This document shows positions 52,245 through 59,851 of a stretch of 64,000 bases of DNA, in pieces (within the stretch, counting starts at the first letter, position 1; every line of letters begins with the position of its first letter). Under the pieces are notes generated by a model. The model did no database searches. It worked only from the letters and a program-made list of their open reading frames with translations, and was not told where the DNA came from. Made by a program: the position numbers and the translations under genes. The stretch is from RH-AL1 sp965249685 (GTDB lineage: Bacteria > Pseudomonadota > Alphaproteobacteria > Rhizobiales > Beijerinckiaceae). The stretch is from assembly GCA_965249685.1 (NCBI GenBank), contig CBDFMN010000003.1, positions 1,550,001 through 1,614,000 on the forward strand, read 5' to 3'.

Positions 52245-52260
52245 TGAACCATTTGGTCAG
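52245..52260. promoter_or_regulatory. RutR-like operator, distal
   Basis: TGAACCATTTGGTCAG matches the RutR consensus at 11 of 14 positions with an intact ACCAnnTGGT core. It is about 185 nt upstream of the IPNS-like start, next to an AT-rich stretch that may contain the promoter. Confidence 0.65.
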
Positions 52261-52463
52261 TTTTATAGCACTTCAAGGAGTGCATCGGAGCAGGCCGCGC
52301 TCTGTTCCCGGCTGAGCTGCCATCCTCGAATGATGCCTCCCGCGAAGCTTGCCCTAAGAGCCCCAGGTCACAGAGTATCGTTTGTTAACAATAACTCAGT
52401 CTGCCTTGGAACGAAGCACCATGGCTTCCCGTTAATCAGACAATGATTGAAAGGAAGTCGGCT

Positions 52464-52718
52464 ATGCGTACATTTAATGCAAATACAGGCTTGGCCTTGG
52501 CTTTGGCTCTTTCCGGCCTCGTCGTGGGTGGGTTCGCTTCTTCGGCGTCCGCTCAGAACCTGACTCGGCCCAACAGCGATATTCGCGCGCAGGAAGCCCC
52601 CAACGACGTCACGATCGGTCAGCTTCGGGCGCAAGGTGCGCGTGAAGGCCGCTCGGTCTATCGCCGTGGGGAAAGCGTGCCGTTCTTCGGCTCCACCAGC
52701 CCCTACGACGATCGCTAG
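52464..52718 (+). CDS. Small secreted protein, paralogous to the one at 28652-28900
   Basis: 84 aa. The signal peptide (about residues 1-31, ending SASAQ) is followed by NLTRPNSDIRAQEAPNDVT, which matches the mature start of the small secreted protein at 28652-28900. The rest is polar and ends PFFGSTSPYDDR. AAAGGAAG lies about 7 nt before ATG 52464. A strong terminator follows, so the gene is its own transcription unit. No known domain. Confidence 0.78.
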   Translation: MRTFNANTGLALALALSGLVVGGFASSASAQNLTRPNSDIRAQEAPNDVTIGQLRAQGAREGRSVYRRGESVPFFGSTSPYDDR

Positions 52719-52732
52719 ACCCGTCGCGATAG

Positions 52733-52771
52733 GGTGTCGGACCGGTCCATACCGGTCCGACACCTCTTTTT
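52733..52771 (+). terminator. Rho-independent terminator of the small secreted protein gene
   Basis: A perfect 14-bp stem (GGTGTCGGACCGGT with ACCGGTCCGACACC), a 4-nt loop (CCAT) and then TCTTTTT. It begins 15 nt after the stop codon. The strongest intrinsic terminator I saw in the window. Confidence 0.92.
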
Positions 52772-52789
52772 GTGTGTGCTTCGTGGCGC

Positions 52790-54094
52790 CTAGAATTCCT
52801 TTAGCGTCTGCCGCAGAGTGCTTGATGTGTAGGCAGAGCGGACAAGGCCGCGCCGTTGAAGCGCCGGCACCAGCCCTTCCGTGACGTCGGAGATGAGGCG
52901 GCGGCTGATGCGGTGGAAGGGCGGCGTGATCAGGAACCCGTCGCCACCGACCGCCTCCATCACCTCTCCCATTCGTTCGGCAACCGTTTCGGGCGTTCCG
53001 ACCAGTTCGACGGACGACGAGCCACCGCCTTCACGCACGAGTTGACGGAGCGTCTTGCCGCTGCCGGGCTGCGTGAACTTGTCGAGGGCACCCTGCTCCG
53101 CGTTTGTGGTCAGCGGCGGCAGCGGCTCGTCCAAGCTATAGCGGGAAAAGTCCACTTCCGTGAATGAGGCGAAGAGCGCAAGACTGCGCTCGATGAAGCC
53201 GTCGCTCGCGACCTCGCGCTCGTAGGTTTCACGCGCCAGCGCGTCTGTTTCGCCGAGGACGGGCGAGGCCAGGAACAGCACCTTGATGTCGTCGGGGTCG
53301 CGGCCCGCCGCAGCAGCTTTGGCGCGCACGTCGTTGCGATAAGCCTTCATGCCCTCGACCCCGTTGGCCGTGGCAATGATAGTGTCCGCGTGCTTGGCTG
53401 CGAACGTCCGGCCGCGCGGCGAGCCGCCGGCTTGAACGAAAGTTGGGCGCCCCTGCGGCGAAGGAACCGTGTTGAGAGGTCCCTTGCAGCGGAAGTACTT
53501 GCCCTCGAAGTCGATCGGCTTGATCTTGCTCGGGTCGGCATAGGTGTCGGAGGCTGCGTCGCGCACAATGGCGCCGGGCGCCCAAGACCCGAACAGCTGG
53601 GTGACCAGCTCGACATATTCGTCGGCCATTTCGTAGCGCAACTCGCGCGGCGGCAGGACGGACAAGCCGAAATTTAAGGCTGCGCTGTTCTCCGCGGTGC
53701 TGACGATGTTCCAGCCGAAGCGGCCGCCGCAGATATGGTCGAGCGTCGTGCAGAGCCGCGCCAGCATGAAGGGCGGGTAGGCCATGGTCGACAGCGTGGT
53801 GACGATGCCAAGGTGCTTGGTTCCAGCCCCCATCAGCGCGACGAGGGGCGCCGGGTCGTGCTTGGGCGCCATGAGGCCCTTCTGCAGGTAATAGTCCGAG
53901 CTGCCCCCGTAGACGTGCGGGATGCTGAGCGTATCCTCCATCATGATGTAGTCGAAACAGGCGCGCTCGAGCGCCTGCGCCATTTCCACGTAGAACGTGC
54001 CGTCCCAGGGCTCTTCCGCGGCAGCAAGCGTGTCGTTCCAGGCGGGTAGACCGAAGGTTGTGAACCAACCGAGGTGAAAGCGCTTGCGGGCCAT
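52790..54094 (-). CDS. FMN-dependent monooxygenase, NtaA/SnaA/DszA (LLM) family
   Basis: 434-aa flavin monooxygenase of the nitrilotriacetate/pristinamycin/dibenzothiophene class, which uses reduced FMN from a separate reductase. KRFHLGWFTTFG opens the barrel; IVSTAENSAALNFGL and QAGGSPRGRTFAAKHADTI in two blocks are family hallmarks. AAGGA lies 7 nt before ATG 54094, so an upstream start is not needed. It is divergent, by 87 nt, from a cysteine hydrolase operon. RutA belongs to the same superfamily, so this pair looks like a second RutA/RutB-type module. The substrate is not known. Confidence 0.88.
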   Translation of the reverse strand: MARKRFHLGWFTTFGLPAWNDTLAAAEEPWDGTFYVEMAQALERACFDYIMMEDTLSIPHVYGGSSDYYLQKGLMAPKHDPAPLVALMGAGTKHLGIVTTLSTMAYPPFMLARLCTTLDHICGGRFGWNIVSTAENSAALNFGLSVLPPRELRYEMADEYVELVTQLFGSWAPGAIVRDAASDTYADPSKIKPIDFEGKYFRCKGPLNTVPSPQGRPTFVQAGGSPRGRTFAAKHADTIIATANGVEGMKAYRNDVRAKAAAAGRDPDDIKVLFLASPVLGETDALARETYEREVASDGFIERSLALFASFTEVDFSRYSLDEPLPPLTTNAEQGALDKFTQPGSGKTLRQLVREGGGSSSVELVGTPETVAERMGEVMEAVGGDGFLITPPFHRISRRLISDVTEGLVPALQRRGLVRSAYTSSTLRQTLKEF

Positions 54095-54181
54095 GAACGA
54101 TCCTTTGTGGCGATTGCGGAGCAGGCGCCCGTCCGGCAAGTTTCATGCAAGCGAGCAGGCAACCGGGCGCGAGGACGACAC
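54095..54181. promoter_or_regulatory. Short divergent promoter region, monooxygenase / cysteine-hydrolase operon
   Basis: 87 nt between two divergent ATGs. Ribosome sites are visible on both sides (AAGGA to the left, GAGGA to the right), leaving about 60 nt for two promoters. No RutR-like box was seen. No regulator gene lies adjacent. Confidence 0.5.
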
Positions 54182-54895
54182 ATGCGAAGCTACGTCAACG
54201 GAGAACTGATGCGGCTCGGCGGCGCGTTTGCGCCATTCTTCGACGGGACCCACGCGGCCGTCATCTCCATCGACCTGCATCGCGGCCATCTTGAGGACGA
54301 CCCCGAGTGTCCGTGCCCGGCGCCGCGGGCACGGACACTGGTGCCCGCCGTCGATCACTTTCACGATCGGGCGCGCGCGCTCGGCATCCCGGTCATCCAC
54401 GTGCGCAGCATCTTGCGCAAAGGCGGCGTCGACGACCTGCTGGGGCAGAGCTCGGCCTGGCGCCTGGTCTTTCCGCTGCACGTCGGCGCGATCAGCAATG
54501 CGGACGCGCATGCGATCGAGGGCAGCCGTTGGACGGAGTTCGTCACGCGAGTGGAGGAAGGCGACCTGATCGTGCAGACGAAGAAGCGCCTGTCGGCCTT
54601 CTACCCGTCAGACCTCGACTTCCTGCTGCGCAACCTCGGCGTCAAGAGCGTCATCCTAAACGGCTGCCTCGCCGACTGCTGCGTGCTGAACTCGGCGTTC
54701 GAGGCCTCGAACCTCGGCTACCGCACGGTCGTTGCGCGCGACCTCGTGGCGGGTACCAACGCGACGTTGGAGGATGCGGCGCTGCGCATCATCGCTATGC
54801 ACGTGGGGCTGGTGACGGACGCGGCCGAAATTCTCGCCGTCTGGGAGCGAGCGGCTGAGGTGCCCCTATCCGCTCCAGCCGTCGCGCAAGCCTGA
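54182..54895 (+). CDS. Isochorismatase-family cysteine hydrolase
   Basis: 237-aa hydrolase of the same fold as RutB. The triad is visible: D31 in VISIDLHRGH, K134/K135 in IVQTKKRLSAF and C167 in LADCCVLNSAF. GAGGA lies 6 nt before ATG 54182. It is the first gene of the right-hand operon. Biuret hydrolase and ureidoacrylate hydrolase are both in this family, so cleavage of a ureido or amide intermediate is likely, but the motifs do not single out either. It carries a long hairpin in its coding sequence. Confidence 0.85.
   Translation: MRSYVNGELMRLGGAFAPFFDGTHAAVISIDLHRGHLEDDPECPCPAPRARTLVPAVDHFHDRARALGIPVIHVRSILRKGGVDDLLGQSSAWRLVFPLHVGAISNADAHAIEGSRWTEFVTRVEEGDLIVQTKKRLSAFYPSDLDFLLRNLGVKSVILNGCLADCCVLNSAFEASNLGYRTVVARDLVAGTNATLEDAALRIIAMHVGLVTDAAEILAVWERAAEVPLSAPAVAQA
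54306..54339. repeat. Intragenic perfect inverted repeat
   Basis: AGTGTCCGTGCCCG (54306-54319) and CGGGCACGGACACT (54326-54339) are perfect 14-bp complementary arms around a 6-nt loop. They lie inside the cysteine-hydrolase gene, at codons about 42-53. Confidence 0.85.
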
Positions 54896-55000
54896 ACGTC
54901 CGTGTCGCCACCGCGGCGGTCTGGCCAGCTTTTCGCATTGCCTCTGTCACCGACCGGCTCGGCGAGCCGTCGATCACCGCTCGAACGCCAGGACATCGCG

Positions 55001-56041
55001 ATGCAAGCCTGCCGCCTTGAAGCCGCCCGCCCAAGAACGGTGCCGCCGGAGCGTCGGGCCGCGCGCCTCGGCGGGGTGCTTATAAGCGCGGCACTGGGCT
55101 TGGCGGCATATGTCGGCGCTGCCCTCCCCGCACGCGCGGCGGACAAGGTCGTGATCCTGACGAACTGGTTCGCGCAGGCGGAACACGGCGGTTTCTATCA
55201 GGCCAAAGCCACCGGGCTCTACGAGAAAGCCGGGCTTGACGTCGAGATCCGCATGGGGGGTCCGCAGGTCAATGGCATGCAGTTGCTGCTCGCTGGCGAG
55301 GTTGACGCGATCCTGGGCTTCGACTTTCAAGTTCTGGAAGCCGTGGCCAAGGGCCTTCCCGCCACCACCGTCGCGGCTTCCTTCCAGTACGACCTGCAGG
55401 GATTGATGACCCATGAGGACGTGAAGAGCCTCGCCGACGTCAAGAACAAGACGATCCTCGTCGCCTCAACCGGCTATACGACGTGGTGGCCTTGGCTGAA
55501 GACGAAATACAGCCTGAACGACGACCAGACCCGCGCCTACACGTTCAATCTGCAACCCTTCTTCACCGACCAGAACACCGTGCAGCAGTCCTATCCCTCC
55601 TCCGAGCCCTACCAGGCTCAGGAGAAGAAGGTGCCGGTCAACTTCTACCTTTTCGCGGATGAGGGCTATCCGCCCTACGGGACGACGATCGTCACCACGG
55701 ACACGATGGTGAAGACCAAGTCCGACGTGGTGCGGCGCCTCGTCAAGGCTTCCATGGAAGGATGGAAGCGCTATTTCGCCGATCCCGCGCCTGGCAACGT
55801 CCTCATCCGGCAGCAGAACCCGAAGATGACCGATGGGCAGATCGCCTTCGGTATCCAGCGCATGAAGGACTTGAAGGTGCTGTCGGGCAAGGACGACGTG
55901 CCCGTCGGCACGATGACCGAAGCGCGCTGGAAAGCGACATACGACTATCTGGTCGGCGCTGGCCTGCTCAAGGCGGGGACGGATTGGCACAAGGCCTTCA
56001 CGCTCGACTATGTGAAGGACCTCGCGGCCAAGGCCGATTAA
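55001..56041 (+). CDS. ABC substrate-binding protein, NMT1/THI5-like, copy 1
   Basis: 346-aa periplasmic protein with an N-terminal charged stretch and signal segment (about 1-45, ending PARAA). DKVVILTNWFAQAEHGGFYQAKATGLY in two blocks is the THI5/NMT1 opening, and the family includes formylaminopyrimidine-binding ThiY. AGGA lies about 8 nt before ATG 55001. It is followed after 13 nt by the cognate ATPase gene and permease. A pyrimidine-like or other small heterocyclic ligand is likely. Confidence 0.87.
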   Translation: MQACRLEAARPRTVPPERRAARLGGVLISAALGLAAYVGAALPARAADKVVILTNWFAQAEHGGFYQAKATGLYEKAGLDVEIRMGGPQVNGMQLLLAGEVDAILGFDFQVLEAVAKGLPATTVAASFQYDLQGLMTHEDVKSLADVKNKTILVASTGYTTWWPWLKTKYSLNDDQTRAYTFNLQPFFTDQNTVQQSYPSSEPYQAQEKKVPVNFYLFADEGYPPYGTTIVTTDTMVKTKSDVVRRLVKASMEGWKRYFADPAPGNVLIRQQNPKMTDGQIAFGIQRMKDLKVLSGKDDVPVGTMTEARWKATYDYLVGAGLLKAGTDWHKAFTLDYVKDLAAKAD

Positions 56042-56054
56042 GCCGGGCGTCGCC

Positions 56055-56921
56055 GTGCCGACCGGCGCGAAACACCTGCAGGTCCCGACCCTGCGCGATC
56101 CCTCGCGGGCTAAGGAAGCGTTGGGGGCTCCCGTCATCGAGATGCTCTCGGCGGATAAGGTGTTCCCCGATGGCACCCGCGGGCTCGGTCCGGTCAGCCT
56201 GACTGTCCGCGAGGGGGAGTTCGTGTCGCTGATCGGTCCTTCCGGCTGCGGCAAGAGCACGCTGCTCTCGCTCGTCGCCAAGCTGGAGGAGCCGAGCGAC
56301 GGGCGCCTGCTGTGGTGGCGGCACGGCTTCGACGCCGTGGGCGGCGAGGGGCGCCGGCTCTCCGTCGTGTTCCAGGACGCGACCCTGATGCCGTGGCTGC
56401 GCATCGCCTCCAACGTGCGCCTGCCGCTCGACCTTGCGGGCATGCCCCGCCTCGAGGCGGCGCCGCGGGTGCAGGCGGCGCTGGAACTCGTCGGCCTCGG
56501 CGCGCAGGGACGCAAGTACCCGCGTCAGCTTTCCGGCGGCATGCGCATGCGCGCGGCGATTGCCCGCAGCCTCGTGACCGAGCCGGACCTCCTGCTCATG
56601 GACGAGCCCTTCGGGGCACTCGACGAATTCACCCGCAACCGCCTGGACGCCGATCTCAACGAGCTCTGGTGGCGTCGCGCGCTGACTGTGGTTTTCGTCA
56701 CCCATTCGATCTACGAAGCGGTCTTCCTGTCGACCCGCGTGATCGCCATGGCCGCCCGCCCGGGCAGGATCTTCCGCGAGATCGTCATCGACGAGCCCCA
56801 GCCGCGGGGCGAGGCGTTCCGCACCAGCGCGCGCTTCGCCGACCTCTGCCGCGACCTGTCCGCCGTCCTGATGGACGCCTCCCTCGCCAGCGCCGGGCCG
56901 TCCGAGGAGGCGACGCCGTGA
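56055..56921 (+). CDS. ABC ATPase, SsuB/ThiZ/TauB type
   Basis: 288-aa ATPase of the nitrate/sulfonate/taurine class. Walker A is GPSGCGKST, signature LSGGMRMRAAI, Walker B LLLMDEPFGALD and the switch VTHSIYEAVF. Starts at GTG 56055. Overlaps the permease start as GTGA. It should energise the NMT1-type importer. Confidence 0.88.
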   Translation: MPTGAKHLQVPTLRDPSRAKEALGAPVIEMLSADKVFPDGTRGLGPVSLTVREGEFVSLIGPSGCGKSTLLSLVAKLEEPSDGRLLWWRHGFDAVGGEGRRLSVVFQDATLMPWLRIASNVRLPLDLAGMPRLEAAPRVQAALELVGLGAQGRKYPRQLSGGMRMRAAIARSLVTEPDLLLMDEPFGALDEFTRNRLDADLNELWWRRALTVVFVTHSIYEAVFLSTRVIAMAARPGRIFREIVIDEPQPRGEAFRTSARFADLCRDLSAVLMDASLASAGPSEEATP

Positions 56922-57712
56922 CGCCGCTGCTGCACTCGCACCGGGCCCAGGCGATTCTGCCGCCGCTGATCGTGGGCATCGTCGTCCTCGGCGTCTGGGA
57001 GGGCGCCTGCCGCGCGTTCGCCGTGCCGGAGTTCCTTTTCCCCGCGCCGAGCAGCGTCCTCGCCTCGCTCCTTGCCGGCTGGCCCGACCTCCTGCATGCG
57101 CTATGGCGCACGATGCGCATCACCTTGATCGCCTTCGCTCTGTCGACGCTAGTGGGCACGAGCGTGGCCTTCCTGTTCGTGCAGAGCCGCTTCATCGAAC
57201 GCGGTTTCTTCCCCTATGCCGTCATGCTCCAAGTCACGCCGATCGTCGCCGTCGCGCCGCTTATCATCATCCTGGTCAAGAACACGGACGCCGCCCTGAT
57301 CCTCTGCGCTACGATCATCGCCATCTTCCCCGTGATCTCCAACACCACGGTCGGGCTGCGCAGCGTCGATCGAGGCCTCGTCAACCTCATGCGGGTCTAC
57401 AAGGCGACGCGCTGGCAGGTGCTCATACGTTTGCGGATCCCAAGCGCGCTCGCCTATTTCTTCGCCGGCCTGCGGATCTCCAGCGGGCTTGCCCTCATCG
57501 GCGCCGTCGTCGCGGAGTTCGTGGCGGGAACCGGCGGCCGCAGTTCGGGCCTCGCCTACGAAATCCTCCAGGCTGGCTTCCAACTCGACATCCCGCGGAT
57601 GTTCGCGGCGCTCGGCCTGATCACGGTCGCCGGCGTGCTGCTCTTCCTGGCGATGGCTGGGTTGAGCCGCATGGCGCTCGGCGAGTGGCACGAAACGGAT
57701 CGCGGTCTATGA
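56918..57712 (+). CDS. ABC permease, SsuC/ThiX/TauC type
   Basis: 264-aa inner-membrane permease with about six helices. PEFLFPAPSSVLASL near the N-terminus and the EAA-like loop RVYKATRWQVLIRLRIPSAL in one block are typical. GTG 56918 overlaps the ATPase stop by 4 nt. Completes the importer with one ATPase, one permease and, unusually, two binding proteins in the operon. Confidence 0.88.
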   Translation: MTPLLHSHRAQAILPPLIVGIVVLGVWEGACRAFAVPEFLFPAPSSVLASLLAGWPDLLHALWRTMRITLIAFALSTLVGTSVAFLFVQSRFIERGFFPYAVMLQVTPIVAVAPLIIILVKNTDAALILCATIIAIFPVISNTTVGLRSVDRGLVNLMRVYKATRWQVLIRLRIPSALAYFFAGLRISSGLALIGAVVAEFVAGTGGRSSGLAYEILQAGFQLDIPRMFAALGLITVAGVLLFLAMAGLSRMALGEWHETDRGL

Positions 57713-57772
57713 TGACGATCGCGCGCATCGGCACACCAAGCCCTCACACCCGCGCATGAAAGGAACCCGCCC

Positions 57773-58846
57773 ATGCTGACGACGCAGCAGAAGGTCCTCC
57801 GGCGGTACTGGTACGCGACCTTGAAGGTCGAGGACCTTCGCGCCGGGCCGCAGCCCTTCACACTGATGGGCGAGCGCCTCGTGCTCTTCCTCGACGGCAA
57901 CGACGAGCCGGCCGCTCTCATGGACCGCTGCGTCCATCGCACCGCGAAACTCTCCAAAGGATGGTGCGAAAAAGGTCAGATCGTCTGCGGCTACCACGGC
58001 TACAGCTACGACCGCTCGGGCACGCTCGTCCACATCCCACAGTTCAAGCCCGAACAGGTCGTGCCGCGGCTCGCGGTGCGCGCCTACCATTGCACCGAGC
58101 GCTACGGCTACGCCTGGGTCTGCCTCGACGAGCCTCTGGCGCCCATCCCCGACGTCCCGGAGGAAACGATGCCGGGGTTCCGCCGCATCCACCAGTTCCA
58201 CCACGAGTGGAAGACGTCGCCGCTGCGCTTCATGGAGAACTCGTTCGACAACGCGCATTTCGCCTTCGTCCACAAGAACACGTTCGGCCAGCTCAGCCAG
58301 CCGATCCCCGAGAAATACGCGATCACCGAAACCGACTACGGCTTCGAGGCGGAGACGATCGTGACCATCGCCAACCCGCCGATGGCGCACCGCATTACCG
58401 GCACCACCGATGAGACCACCCGGCGCCAAATGCGCAACAAGTGGTTCATGCCGTTCTGCCGTCGGCTCGACATCACCTATCCCTCCGGGCTGCGCCACAT
58501 CATCTTCAACTCGGCCACCCCCATCGACGACGGGACGATCCTGCTGGCGCAGATCCTCTACCGCAACGACACGGAAGCCGATTGCCCGACGCAGGACCTT
58601 GTCGCCTGGGACGCCGCAATTATCGAGGAGGACCGCGACATCCTCGAATCGACCGATCCCGACGCCACCCTGGACATGGCGCGCAAGGTCGAGAGCCATA
58701 TGCCATCCGATCAGCCCGGCATGATGATGCGCCGCCGCCTGCTCGCCCTGTTGCACGAGCATGGCGAGGAGGAGATCTGCAAGGCGGAACCCGCGGTCGC
58801 CGTACCGGAAGCACCCACGCTGATGCCCCATGAGCGGGTCGCATGA
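57773..58846 (+). CDS. Rieske non-heme iron oxygenase, alpha subunit
   Basis: 357-aa oxygenase. The Rieske [2Fe-2S] site is C53-x-H55 and C72-x2-H75 (RCVHRTAKLS, VCGYHGYSYD). The mononuclear iron site follows in ENSFDNAHFAFVH, with D159, H162 and H167. AAAGGA lies 8 nt before ATG 57773. No ferredoxin or reductase with a plant-type FeS domain is in the operon, so electrons must come from elsewhere or from the flavin proteins nearby. Hydroxylation or demethylation of the imported compound is the likely role. Confidence 0.9.
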   Translation: MLTTQQKVLRRYWYATLKVEDLRAGPQPFTLMGERLVLFLDGNDEPAALMDRCVHRTAKLSKGWCEKGQIVCGYHGYSYDRSGTLVHIPQFKPEQVVPRLAVRAYHCTERYGYAWVCLDEPLAPIPDVPEETMPGFRRIHQFHHEWKTSPLRFMENSFDNAHFAFVHKNTFGQLSQPIPEKYAITETDYGFEAETIVTIANPPMAHRITGTTDETTRRQMRNKWFMPFCRRLDITYPSGLRHIIFNSATPIDDGTILLAQILYRNDTEADCPTQDLVAWDAAIIEEDRDILESTDPDATLDMARKVESHMPSDQPGMMMRRRLLALLHEHGEEEICKAEPAVAVPEAPTLMPHERVA

Positions 58847-59841
58847 GTGCAACCGCGCAGGCTTTGGGCGTCCGCCTGACGGCAATTGTCGTCCTGGCAC
58901 TCGCCGTCACGGCGGCGGTGACACCGGCGCGCGCCTTGGAGAAGGTCAGTTTCGGCCTCAACTGGGTTCCCGAAGGCGAGCACTGCGGCTTCTTCCAGGC
59001 CAAGGCGCGGGGCTTCTACGAGGAGGCCGGTCTGGATGTCGTGCTGCGGCCCGGCAACCCAAACCTGAACCTGCCGCTGCTCGTCGCCGCCGGCGAGGTC
59101 GACATGGGTATGGGCTCGAGTTTCACGACGCTCAACCTTCTCGCGCGCGGCATCAAGGCGAAGACGGTCGCGGCTTTCTTCCAGAAAGATCCGCAGACGC
59201 TTGTCGCCCACGCCGGCCAGGGCGTCGCCTCGCTCGGCGACCTCAAGGGCCGTCCGGTGATGATCGCTCAGCCCTCGCGCAACGAGTTCTGGCAGTATCT
59301 CAAGACGGCCTACGACTTCACCGATGATCAACTGCGGCCGTTCGCCTATTCCGCCGCGCCTTTCCTCGCCGACCCGACGGCCGTCCAACAGGGCTACATC
59401 ACCGAGGATGCCGCCCTCCTTGGCAAGGTTTTGTCAGAGCCCCCGGTGTCGATCCTGCTCGCCGATTACGGCTACGACAATTACGCGACCTCGGTCTTCG
59501 CCACGGACGCCTACATCGCCTCCCATCAGGCGATCGTGCGAGCCTTCGTCGAGGCCAGCCGCAAAGGCTGGCAAGAGTGCATGGTCGGCGATGCGACGCC
59601 AGCGATGAACGCGATCCTGGCGATCGCCCCAACGGGTGGCGAGGCGCTGTTTCGCTTCAAACTCGACCAGATGAAAATACGCGGCCTTGTCGGCGGCGGC
59701 GACGCCGCCCGCTTAGGCCTCGGGGCTATGACGGACGCGCGCTGGGCTTCGTTCTTTGCGGTGATGACGAAGGCCGGGGTCTATCCCGCCTCGCTCGACT
59801 ACAGGCAGGCCTACACGTTGGACTTTGTCGGCAAACCATAG
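58843..59841 (+). CDS. ABC substrate-binding protein, NMT1/THI5-like, copy 2
   Basis: 332-aa periplasmic protein with signal peptide (about 1-31, ending PARAL). EKVSFGLNWVPEGEHCGFFQAKARGFY in two blocks parallels copy 1 (NWFAQAEHGGFYQAKATG), so the two are paralogues. ATG 58843 overlaps the Rieske stop as ATGA. A second binding protein would widen the ligand range of the single importer, for instance to an analogue of the main substrate. Confidence 0.87.
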   Translation: MSATAQALGVRLTAIVVLALAVTAAVTPARALEKVSFGLNWVPEGEHCGFFQAKARGFYEEAGLDVVLRPGNPNLNLPLLVAAGEVDMGMGSSFTTLNLLARGIKAKTVAAFFQKDPQTLVAHAGQGVASLGDLKGRPVMIAQPSRNEFWQYLKTAYDFTDDQLRPFAYSAAPFLADPTAVQQGYITEDAALLGKVLSEPPVSILLADYGYDNYATSVFATDAYIASHQAIVRAFVEASRKGWQECMVGDATPAMNAILAIAPTGGEALFRFKLDQMKIRGLVGGGDAARLGLGAMTDARWASFFAVMTKAGVYPASLDYRQAYTLDFVGKP

Positions 59842-59851
59842 GGGTTGGATC

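Larger units (their letters stand above)
52061..52463. promoter_or_regulatory. Divergent control region with two RutR-like boxes
   Basis: 403 nt without a gene, between the IPNS-like operon (leftward) and the small secreted protein (rightward). It holds RutR-like boxes at 52075-52090 and 52245-52260 and a short palindrome TTGTTAACAA at 52382-52391 near the right-hand gene. The middle portion shows no other structure. The two boxes are about 170 bp apart, which would allow DNA looping. Confidence 0.65.

Noticed and set aside
52061..52285. In-frame 75-codon N-terminal extension of the IPNS-like dioxygenase.
   Set aside because: The extension has no family similarity, runs through both RutR-like boxes, and ATG 52060 gives the normal IPNS-family N-terminus.
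54182..54895. Assignment of the cysteine hydrolase as biuret hydrolase.
   Set aside because: The catalytic triad is shared by the whole isochorismatase family and the neighbouring oxygenases do not fit biuret degradation.
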